From contig CAXTTV010000201.1 of the NCBI GenBank assembly GCA_964247295.1, positions 1 through 8,687 of the forward strand: a DNA stretch of 8,687 bases. Reading direction: 5' to 3'. This document shows positions 1-5,921 of this stretch, one piece after another. The DNA is from CAXTTV01 sp964247295. Its GTDB lineage: Bacteria; Chloroflexota; Ktedonobacteria; Ktedonobacterales; Ktedonobacteraceae. A program made the position numbers and the translations under genes. The number at the start of each line of letters is the position of its first letter. Positions within the stretch are counted from its first letter, which is position 1. The notes under the pieces are model-generated. The model searched no databases and was not told the DNA's origin. It was given only the letters and a program-made list of their open reading frames with translations.

Positions 1-5
1 CTAGG

Positions 6-99
6 TGACATTTTCAGTGAACAGAAAGGATGACATTTTCAGTGAGCCTTGACAGTAGGGTTTTTTGACCTTTTGACCCAATCAGGGCTTCATTTTCAG
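6..99. repeat. Short direct repeats resembling an insertion-sequence terminus
   Basis: The 15-mer TGACATTTTCAGTGA occurs at 6-20 and again, identically, at 31-45, a period of 25 bases. A shorter relative, TCATTTTCAG, lies at 90-99. Between them TTTTGACC is duplicated in tandem at 63-70 and 71-78. Several transposon families, such as IS21 relatives, carry multiple short repeats at their ends where the transposase binds. I infer that this is the end of an insertion sequence whose body lies left of the window, or a remnant of one. No transposase of that type is in the window, so the family cannot be assigned. Confidence 0.4.
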
Positions 100-253
100 A
101 CTCCAAGATTTTTTTCGATCCACTCCCTTCGATACTATTGCTCATAAAGAATTTTATTACAATTGCTTCATAAACAGTAAAATACCGTTATATCCCTTTA
201 AATTAATCGTTCTGTATATAGATCCTCTTTTATGATAAAAACAAGGAGATACT

Positions 254-808
254 ATGGCTTTCATAAAAACATCTGATCCTATCTCTCCTCGTCTTTCTGG
301 CTATGATTATTCTACTCCGGGTTTCTACTTGATTACCATCTGTACTTTCCAGAAACCGGGAGAGAGATATTCCCCTTCTTACCTCGCTCCCCGCCGAGAT
401 TTCGATATTGTTCAGAGTATTATTACGGAGGCCTGGGATGCTCTCCCTGGTTACTACAGCAATCTGGCTGTACATGAACGCATCATTATGCCAAATTATG
501 TACATTTCCTTTTACAGTTAAGAAACCCTCAGCAGAGAAATGTGGATATATCAAAGGTGCTGGGTCGCTTTAAGGGGCGCACTTCTTTGTTCTGGAGGAA
601 GTGGTATGAACGCACGCTAAGGAAGGCTCCTCCTGAACATCTCTGGGAAAAAAGTTTTTATGATCTGATTATAGCGGATAAGGAAGCTCTGGCGGCTGCT
701 CGCAATGATATTCTTCATCACCCAGCCGAAATTTTATCAAAACAAAAGGAAGAGGCCAACGAACGGATAAAGGCGATTATGCCTGAAAAGATCACTCCCC
801 TTGAATAA
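254..808 (+). CDS. Y1 (IS200/RAYT-like) transposase homologue, probably catalytically dead
   Basis: This 184-residue protein has the layout of REP-associated tyrosine transposases (RAYT, Y1/HUH superfamily), which nick and rejoin single-stranded DNA at hairpins. Seen: an N-terminal strand 'GFYLITICTFQK' (residues 23-34), the HUH segment 'MPNYVHFLL' (79-87), a basic central helix 'KVLGRFKGRTSLFWRK' (101-116), then 'LWEKSFYDLII' (130-140) and 'NDILHHPAE' (151-159). In the family the HUH segment usually reads MPNHVH; here the first His is Tyr82 and only His84 remains. The catalytic Tyr before the 'NP' turn (DYIYINP in the E. coli protein) aligns with Asp152. Both changes suggest loss of nicking activity, although the frame is intact. 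ATG 254 is preceded by AGGAG at 244-248, a good ribosome site. It is convergent with the nuclease gene and sits next to IS-like repeats. Family assignment is fairly sure; the loss of activity is inferred from a by-eye alignment. Confidence 0.8.
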   Translation: MAFIKTSDPISPRLSGYDYSTPGFYLITICTFQKPGERYSPSYLAPRRDFDIVQSIITEAWDALPGYYSNLAVHERIIMPNYVHFLLQLRNPQQRNVDISKVLGRFKGRTSLFWRKWYERTLRKAPPEHLWEKSFYDLIIADKEALAAARNDILHHPAEILSKQKEEANERIKAIMPEKITPLE

Positions 809-894
809 TTTTTTGACTCTCTAGCACCTGTCTGAAGTCGGTTGGAAGATCTTCTAAGGTTGAGAATGTATTTGCAGGTAAATCCTGATGCCTG

Positions 895-1530
895 CTAAAC
901 ATCCTTGACGAGCTGATTTCTGAATGCTTTCCATATCTCTAGCTGAGGATCTTCCACCTCTTGTCTTTTTAGTTCTAGATGGATGAAGGGAGCTTTCTCT
1001 CGTAGATACTCCAGGCCGTATGCTCCTTGCAAATAGTTCTCCAACCAGTCCTGCCGATGCATCAGATTGTCTTCTTTATTTAACTGCAAGCGATTAATTG
1101 TTGTCTGAATGGCCTTGACCAATGAGACAGGGAGATTTTTACCTGGCTTGACCAGCAAAGATGGAAAGTCTAGAGTAAACCAGCCCTCTTGAATCTCAAA
1201 AGGGTCTAGAATATCTGGACAGGTCCCTTTGTTACGGTTCATATCTGAGGAAGCTAGACGAAAGTTATCCCATTCATAGGCTTTTTCTGGGTGAGCATTT
1301 TTAGATTTGAAGTGATCAACAGTTTTAACACCAGGTGCCATCCAGACCGCAGAATAGGCACAAACTCCTTTATATATTCGATAGAGGTCTGGTAGACAAT
1401 ACGTCCAGAAGGCTTTGTGCTTCCACTGGTTACTTTTAGGGGCAGGGACCTTTGCTAAAAAAGCTTCTCCTTTCAGTCGTACATTTTCATGAAAATCAGC
1501 CGGCTCCGGTTCCTTCCTGACTGGTATCAA
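895..1530 (-). CDS. ptuB: HNH-type endonuclease, PtuB-like (Septu defence effector)
   Basis: The 211-residue product matches, from memory of the family, the PtuB/TIGR02646 group of HNH proteins that act as the nuclease partner of an ATPase in Septu and in some retron systems. Seen: the family-type N-terminus 'IPVRKEPEPADF' (2-13), 'CAYSAVW' (57-63), the core 'TVDHF' with Asp72-His73, 'YEWDNFRLA' with Asn89 (85-93), 'MNRNKG' (97-102), then 'LDPFEIQEGWF' and 'LDFPSLLVKP' (108-129). The zinc-binding CxxC pairs found in many HNH proteins are missing: the first reads C-A-Y-S, and no Cys pair precedes N98. The frame stays open to 1629, but I choose TTG 1530: AAGGAG lies six bases upstream and the protein then begins where the family does. 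The gene overlaps the upstream ATPase gene by 35 bases, so translation is probably coupled. Stop is TAG at 895-897. Expected role: DNA (or RNA) cleavage that aborts phage infection. Activity is inferred. Confidence 0.78.
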   Translation of the reverse strand: MIPVRKEPEPADFHENVRLKGEAFLAKVPAPKSNQWKHKAFWTYCLPDLYRIYKGVCAYSAVWMAPGVKTVDHFKSKNAHPEKAYEWDNFRLASSDMNRNKGTCPDILDPFEIQEGWFTLDFPSLLVKPGKNLPVSLVKAIQTTINRLQLNKEDNLMHRQDWLENYLQGAYGLEYLREKAPFIHLELKRQEVEDPQLEIWKAFRNQLVKDV

Positions 1531-3538
1531 AGCGCGCTCCTTGCTTTTCTGCGAAATAGGTCCAGCGAGGCCAGAAGTCATCATCTCCAGCCAGATAACG
1601 AACCAGATCATCAGTGACTTTCTGGACACTTTCTCTGTCGGGATCAGGCTCTAGCTGGAGAGCCTTTGCTCTCTCGATTGTGCCCTCGGCCTCAATGGAA
1701 CGAGGATGCTTTAAACCAAATATCTCTGACATCAGCCAGTAATCTACCCGGCCCCGCTTAAAAAATGGCACCTCGTCTAATTGTACCTCGCCGGTCTGGT
1801 AATCCTGGCTAAGATGAAATAAACTATCTTGCTCTTCATCAAAAATTGGTTCAACGGAGGCAAGAACAAGGGGAGAATGCGTTGCCAGCATCACCTGTAC
1901 ATCTATCTGGTCAACAAGATCTTGCACAACATTCATTAAAGCAGGAACGACGGTCCGCTGCCAGAAGGGATGGAGATGGGCCTCGGTCTCATCTATAAGA
2001 AGCACCATACTCCCTGAAGTCTCTCTGTCCTCTCCTAACACCATCACGTGCCGATCCCAGGCCCATACAAGCATATAGGCCAGGGCGACAATCCGCTTGA
2101 TGCCTGCGGAACAAAGAACTAAGGGCACGTCTCCATAAGGAAACCTTAAGGTTGGCATCGGCCTGTCATCGTTAAAACGCCCACTGCGATCCGGCTTTCC
2201 CGGACTCAATGGCTCTGGAAAATGAGGCGATAAGGTTTTTAGGGCCTTTTGTAATTTCTCGAATCGGGTCTGGTCTCGGTCATTCTGCCATTCAATCCAA
2301 CCGCGCAATAATCCTTCAAAAATTGAGCGGTTCCTTTCACTCTGCTTGTCTGTTACTCCATACCAGACCTCTATGGCTGTAAGCGATAAAAATGGTCTCT
2401 CTCTGGCTTTATGTCTGGTAGATTGAGGCGACGGCGTGATATAGAGAGCTGAGTCCGCTTCAAATAGCTCAAGCTGACGCGAAGAGGATTGCTTAAGCAC
2501 GTCATAGACGGCAAAGGAACCATCAGATTGGGCGTAAAGGGTCAGGCCGGGAAAAATAAGGCGCTTTTCTACACGTTCCCAGTTATTCTTTTTCCTGTCA
2601 TAATGGATGGTCTGCTCCACATCATCCTGATCCTCTTTGCTGATCTGAAAGGTGATTTCGGCCTTTTCATCGAAATGATCAGGATGTGGGTAGGCAGGAT
2701 TCCTTGAGGCCCATTCGTTGGTTAATATCCACCAGATACACTCTAATAAAAAGGTTTTGCCTAAAGCATTATCTCCTGTAATAATGTTTAATCTGGGAGA
2801 TGGAAAAAGATCAAATTCTTCTGCTGGCCCAATTCCCCTTAACGTGAGATGACGAAGCTTGGCCCCTTCCTCTGCTTCCGCTATATTTGTGGAATTTATG
2901 CGAGTATATTCAGGTGATGGCGATCCAATAATGCTCAGTAATGCTGCGGTTTCTACTGGCTCATTTTGCAGCCAATCATCTTCTTTGAAAAATGACTTTG
3001 TTTGATTAAATAATACTTTTTCCTCAACAGTAATCTGAAATTCGGTAAGAAAGGTTTCTATGATTTTTTGAGGGGTTACATCTACAGGCCATTCCCTAAA
3101 ACGAAACATCCAGACAGCAAGATCAAATGTGGGAATCAAAGATAAAGCCAGATGCTCTTTAGACAAAATTTGAACATAATCGGTTTTCCATCCCCAGGCC
3201 TGGGTTCCCTTAGGATGCAAGATTACGTCGGCAAATGTGTCTACTGTAACTCTATGAAGTGTGTTGGCATATTGATAGGTGTTCCAGCGCTTTTTGCTAT
3301 TTGAGGTTTTAAATGGAGTGTAGAAACCATCGTATTCATTTAACGGCTTATAGTATCTACGTAAAAAAGTGTCTAGATGAGAAATGAAGGGAAATGATGC
3401 CGTTTGTCCAACAGGCAAGGGTTGACTCTGACTATGAATGTCAATATGTTTGAATGCCAAAAAAACCGTGCCAAAAAACGGATTAAGTTTGTTAAGCAGT
3501 TCAATTGAGTCTCTTATTTGATGAGCGCTAAAATACAT
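1496..3538 (-). CDS. ABC/OLD-type AAA ATPase, PtuA-like, with extra N-terminal domain
   Basis: This 680-residue protein is probably the sensor/ATPase of a Septu-type defence pair. The SMC/ABC-like ATPase occupies about residues 225-560. It has Walker A 'GDNALGKT' (255-262), a signature-like 'CSAGIKR' (476-482), Walker B 'MVLLIDETEAHLHP' with Asp516-Glu517 (511-524), and the switch 'ATHSP' with His554 (552-556). The tail contains 'YWLMSEIFGLKHPRSIEAEG' (600-619) and 'DFWPRWTYFAEKQG' (654-667), with no TOPRIM-like extension, so it is not an OLD nuclease. Residues 1-220 precede the P-loop domain; ordinary PtuA begins close to Walker A, so this is an added domain I do not recognise. ATG 3538 is chosen: AAGGAG at 3545-3550 is six bases upstream. 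An in-frame TTG at 3568 overlaps the promoter -10 box and should not be on the transcript. The nuclease gene starts within its last 35 bases. PtuA in known systems assembles into rings or horseshoes that hold PtuB in check; that is family knowledge. Confidence 0.78.
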   Translation of the reverse strand: MYFSAHQIRDSIELLNKLNPFFGTVFLAFKHIDIHSQSQPLPVGQTASFPFISHLDTFLRRYYKPLNEYDGFYTPFKTSNSKKRWNTYQYANTLHRVTVDTFADVILHPKGTQAWGWKTDYVQILSKEHLALSLIPTFDLAVWMFRFREWPVDVTPQKIIETFLTEFQITVEEKVLFNQTKSFFKEDDWLQNEPVETAALLSIIGSPSPEYTRINSTNIAEAEEGAKLRHLTLRGIGPAEEFDLFPSPRLNIITGDNALGKTFLLECIWWILTNEWASRNPAYPHPDHFDEKAEITFQISKEDQDDVEQTIHYDRKKNNWERVEKRLIFPGLTLYAQSDGSFAVYDVLKQSSSRQLELFEADSALYITPSPQSTRHKARERPFLSLTAIEVWYGVTDKQSERNRSIFEGLLRGWIEWQNDRDQTRFEKLQKALKTLSPHFPEPLSPGKPDRSGRFNDDRPMPTLRFPYGDVPLVLCSAGIKRIVALAYMLVWAWDRHVMVLGEDRETSGSMVLLIDETEAHLHPFWQRTVVPALMNVVQDLVDQIDVQVMLATHSPLVLASVEPIFDEEQDSLFHLSQDYQTGEVQLDEVPFFKRGRVDYWLMSEIFGLKHPRSIEAEGTIERAKALQLEPDPDRESVQKVTDDLVRYLAGDDDFWPRWTYFAEKQGARFDTSQEGTGAG
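1537..1542 (-). promoter_or_regulatory. Shine-Dalgarno that sets the PtuB-like start
   Basis: AAGGAG read on the minus strand, six bases before TTG 1530-1528 and inside the ATPase reading frame. No similar motif precedes the other possible starts in this frame. It supports a start within the ATPase gene and coupled translation of the two proteins. Confidence 0.6.
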
Positions 3539-3567
3539 GTTGGTCTCCTTATCCAATCCACTCTTCA

Positions 3568-3597
3568 ATTATATGAGATATGCATACAATAAGACAA
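3568..3597 (-). promoter_or_regulatory. Promoter of the ATPase-HNH defence operon
   Basis: On the minus strand TTGTCT (3597-3592) is followed by an 18-base spacer and a perfect TATAAT (3573-3568). Transcription should begin near 3561, giving a leader of about 23 bases that contains AAGGAG (3550-3545) and the ATG at 3538. The placement also rules out the in-frame TTG at 3568 as the start. This is a housekeeping-type sigma-70 pattern; no operator repeats are evident. Confidence 0.65.
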
Positions 3598-3631
3598 TCA
3601 GAAGTTCTCTTATATTGTGGGAATTTTCTGC

Positions 3632-3660
3632 TGGACATCTTCGGGCCGTTCTGGCATACT
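3632..3660 (+). promoter_or_regulatory. Probable promoter of the pheS-pheT operon
   Basis: TGGACA (3632-3637, five of six matches to the -35 consensus) is followed by 17 bases and CATACT (3655-3660) with an extended -10 TG at 3652-3653. Start would be near 3667, just before the T-box leader. An alternative -10, TACTAT at 3657-3662, would need a 19-base spacer. It points away from the defence operon promoter, about 100 bases between the two predicted starts. Confidence 0.5.
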
Positions 3661-3667
3661 ATAGGTA

Positions 3668-3962
3668 AGTTTAGTAATGTAAAAGGCGTCGATGGGAAGA
3701 GTACGCGCCTGGAAACGTTTAGAGAGAGTGGGGCCACTGGCTGTAAACCCCCTTACGCTTTCCAGCCGCTGAAGTTCATCCCGGAGCCGGCCATTGAAGC
3801 TTTTGTGGTAGATGGACCCGCTTCATCCTCGTTAAAGGATGCTACAGTGAGTGGATCTCAGTGCGCGCTTTCAAAGACGCGCTGTTTTCAATAAGGGTGG
3901 TACCACGGAGCCGACCGGCAACTTCGTCCCTTGACGAGTTTGTGCCGGTTTTTTGTTTTTTG
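3668..3962 (+). ncRNA. T-box riboswitch leader, tRNA-Phe specific
   Basis: This leader senses uncharged tRNA-Phe and allows transcription of the synthetase operon when charging is low. Stem I closes with TCGATGG (3689-3695) against CCATTGA (3791-3797, one G-U pair). Within it lie the k-turn-type GAAGAGTA (3696-3703) facing GGAG (3783-3786), the AGAGAG motif near 3721, and the distal loop GGCTGTAAAC near 3739. The specifier reads GAAG-TTC-ATCC, with the Phe codon UUC at 3775-3777. The conserved T-box AAGGGTGGTACCACGG is at 3893-3908; its bulge UGGU (3898-3901) can pair with the ACCA end of a tRNA whose discriminator base is A, as in tRNA-Phe. A small hairpin CATCCT/AGGATG lies near 3825-3842. 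The 5' end is set from the predicted promoter and is approximate. Codon, bulge and downstream genes all agree. Confidence 0.93.
3914..3961 (+). terminator. Rho-independent terminator of the T-box switch
   Basis: ACCGGCA (3914-3920) pairs with TGCCGGT (3943-3949). The stem continues inward with AACTTCGTC against GACGAGTT, with one bulged base. The hairpin is followed by six T, a G, and six more T (3949-3961). The 5' arm overlaps the region just after the T-box sequence, as expected for a hairpin that competes with the tRNA-stabilised antiterminator. It ends 14 bases before the pheS start codon. Confidence 0.9.
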
Positions 3963-3974
3963 GATGGAGGGTGC

Positions 3975-5021
3975 ATGATTAATCAACTCGATGCGGCTCT
4001 GGAACAGCTCGATACGATTCTGGCTCGGGCAATCCAGGAGCTGAGGCCGCTTTCTTCTTCGGCTGAGCTGAAGGATTGGGAGATCCGCTATATGGGCCGC
4101 AATTCTGGAGCCCTGAAGGCGATTAATTCCCTGATGCCTAAGCTGACGAAGGAGGAACGACCGGTTATCGGCCAACGTTTGAATCAGGTGAAAACTGAAC
4201 TTGAGGGCGGCTTGAAGACGAAACGTTCGGAGATTGAGCAGCGCGAGCTTCTTCTCTCTCTGGAGAATGAACGCCTGGATGTGACGCTGCCCGGTCGCGA
4301 GGCCCCCGCCGGCCATATGCATCCACTCTCTCAGGTGATCTGGGAGGTGACTCAGATCTTTTCAAAAATGGGCTTTTATGTGGCTCAGGGACCGGAGATT
4401 GAGACGGACTATTATAATTTCCAGGCTCTGAATATTCCAGCCGATCATCCCGCTCGCGATATGCAGGATACGTTCTGGATTACTCCCGGTGAGCTCTTGC
4501 TCCGCACTCAGACTTCCCCAATGCAGATCCGCGTGATGGAGGGGACAAAACCTCCGGTCCGCGTGGTGGTCCCCGGTAAGGTGTTCCGCAATGAGGCGAT
4601 CGATGCCAGCCATGAGGCGATGTTCCATCAGATCGAGGGGCTGATGATCGATGAGGATTGCACGATGGCCGATCTGAAGGGCTGCATTGAACGCGTGGCT
4701 CGCGAGCTTTTCGGTGAGGGCCGCCGCGTCCGCTTCCGGGGCAGCTACTTCCCGTTCACGGAACCCAGCGCTGAAGCCGATATGGATTGCCCAATCTGTT
4801 CCGGGGCCGGTTGCCGCACCTGTAAGTATAGCGGCTGGATTGAGATGATGGGGTGCGGAATGGTTCATCCAAAAGTTCTGAGACAGGTGGGCTATGACCC
4901 CTCCCAGTACCGAGGCTTCGCTTTTGGCATGGGGGTAGAGCGTATAGCAATTTTGAAGTATGCTGTAGGAGAGATACGTCTCTTCTCTGGCAATGACTTA
5001 CGCTTTTTGCGGCAGTTCTAG
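3975..5021 (+). CDS. pheS: Phenylalanyl-tRNA synthetase alpha subunit
   Basis: PheS is the catalytic subunit of the cytoplasmic alpha2-beta2 synthetase that activates phenylalanine with ATP and charges tRNA-Phe. The 348-residue length is normal. Residues 1-100 form the N-terminal tRNA-binding coiled coil. The class II core follows: motif 1 region 'GPEIETDYYNFQALNIP' (139-155), 'RTQTSPMQIR' (177-186), motif 2 'GKVFRNEAIDASHEAMFHQ' (201-219), and motif 3 'GFAFGMGVERIAILKY' (314-329). A four-cysteine stretch 'CPICSGAGCRTC' (272-283) precedes 'GCGMVHPKVL' and may bind zinc, as in some bacterial PheS. The frame is open back to 3861, but ATG 3975 is preceded by GGAGGG (3966-3971) and gives the family N-terminus; earlier starts lie inside the T-box and terminator. 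Expression is controlled by that leader. It is unusual only in not being directly followed by pheT. Confidence 0.97.
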   Translation: MINQLDAALEQLDTILARAIQELRPLSSSAELKDWEIRYMGRNSGALKAINSLMPKLTKEERPVIGQRLNQVKTELEGGLKTKRSEIEQRELLLSLENERLDVTLPGREAPAGHMHPLSQVIWEVTQIFSKMGFYVAQGPEIETDYYNFQALNIPADHPARDMQDTFWITPGELLLRTQTSPMQIRVMEGTKPPVRVVVPGKVFRNEAIDASHEAMFHQIEGLMIDEDCTMADLKGCIERVARELFGEGRRVRFRGSYFPFTEPSAEADMDCPICSGAGCRTCKYSGWIEMMGCGMVHPKVLRQVGYDPSQYRGFAFGMGVERIAILKYAVGEIRLFSGNDLRFLRQF

Positions 5022-5081
5022 CATTTTAGGGTGCTGTCAGGGTTTGCTTTAAACTCTTTTATGCAGGCAGGTACAAGTTTA

Positions 5082-5921
5082 ATGAATGAGTGGCACCCGG
5101 ATTCTTCTCAACCGTGGAGTGTGAACTATCAGGAGTTAGATGCTCTGATCGCGATGTGGGCGGGGTGGTACAGTTTTCATCATCACTTCTGGTTAGATGG
5201 CGGAACGTTCTCTTGTAGCTTCTCGGTCGATGTTTCGGGCAATGCTCAGTCGATTTTGAAGGCGACTACGACTCTCCCTCCAGGATACCAGGAAACCCAT
5301 TTCCGCGAACAGGCAGCGCTGAAAAGCCCGGCCATTCCACTCAATCAATACTATGAGAATGATAAGGACCAGCGCGGTAATGTTGATCTGGTCGCGCTAT
5401 TGGAGCACCTTCAGGCGGCTAAACTTGAGCGGGTACAGCTCACGCTGTTATTAGGATCGCTGGATATCCGTCGTACGACGGGGCAGGATCTGAAGTTGGA
5501 TGAGAACCGCGTCTATGCGCTTTCGATCCGAGGACAGTTTCAACAACGCCGTTTCCTGATCCAGCGGATTATGCAGCATGGCCCTGGCCTCTCGAAGCAT
5601 AGTCAGGAGGTTACAGTGCCACTGCACTCGGGCCTTCAGATTTTTCAGGAGGCCCGAGGACAGGCCTATACTGCGTATAGCGCTGTTAGTAGCTCTCCCA
5701 CTACCGGTCGACGCTCCTATCATTTTCTCTGCCGCAATGAAGCTGAAGCAACTGCTCTGACGAAACTTGCCTACGCGACCCAGATGAACCGTGGCCTTGC
5801 TACTGCCGGCCATATTATTCTGACAGATATGCAGCCTGATCTGGAACTACCGATCTGTGTATCGTATGTCCGGTTGGGCCAGAAGACGAACCTGTTCAGA
5901 GAGGAGACATTTCAAAAATGA
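5082..5921 (+). CDS. Unrecognised protein encoded between pheS and pheT
   Basis: I do not recognise this 279-residue protein. It shows no signal peptide, membrane helix or known catalytic motif. It has a tryptophan- and histidine-rich stretch 'MWAGWYSFHHHFW' (25-37), then alternating short strand-like segments, a helix 'LVALLEHLQAAKLERVQLTLL' region (103-123), and a helix near 219-237. It looks like a soluble, globular protein. The gene starts about 60 bases after pheS and its stop overlaps the pheT start as ATGA (5918-5921), so it is almost certainly in the same operon and coupled to pheT. The start is uncertain: ATG 5082 has AGG ten bases upstream; in-frame ATG 5061 and GTG 5031 (296 residues) are alternatives with poorer ribosome sites. 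A link to phenylalanine charging is possible from position alone, but nothing in the sequence shows it. Confidence 0.75.
   Translation: MNEWHPDSSQPWSVNYQELDALIAMWAGWYSFHHHFWLDGGTFSCSFSVDVSGNAQSILKATTTLPPGYQETHFREQAALKSPAIPLNQYYENDKDQRGNVDLVALLEHLQAAKLERVQLTLLLGSLDIRRTTGQDLKLDENRVYALSIRGQFQQRRFLIQRIMQHGPGLSKHSQEVTVPLHSGLQIFQEARGQAYTAYSAVSSSPTTGRRSYHFLCRNEAEATALTKLAYATQMNRGLATAGHIILTDMQPDLELPICVSYVRLGQKTNLFREETFQK

Noticed and set aside
6..45. CRISPR array from the 15-base repeats
   Set aside because: Only two full copies with a 10-base gap; no cas genes in the window.
845..854. GAAGATCTTC palindrome between the convergent genes
   Set aside because: A 10-base palindrome is expected by chance, and no T run or second site makes it a terminator or operator.
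1531..1629. A longer HNH protein starting at 1629
   Set aside because: The extra 33 residues are out-of-frame ATPase sequence and do not resemble the family; the strong ribosome site is at 1537-1542.
1496..3538. OLD-family nuclease (ATPase plus TOPRIM)
   Set aside because: After the His554 switch the tail lacks the acidic TOPRIM motifs; the nuclease role is better placed in the adjacent HNH gene.
3539..3568. A TTG start at 3568 for the ATPase
   Set aside because: It overlaps the last base of the TATAAT box, so it should not be transcribed; ATG 3538 has a well-spaced AAGGAG.
3861..3974. A longer pheS start, adding 38 residues
   Set aside because: It would place coding sequence across the T-box motif and terminator, has no ribosome site, and the family N-terminus begins at ATG 3975.
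3888..4868. Minus-strand open frames opposite pheS
   Set aside because: They are antisense shadows of a strongly conserved gene, with biased composition and no ribosome sites.
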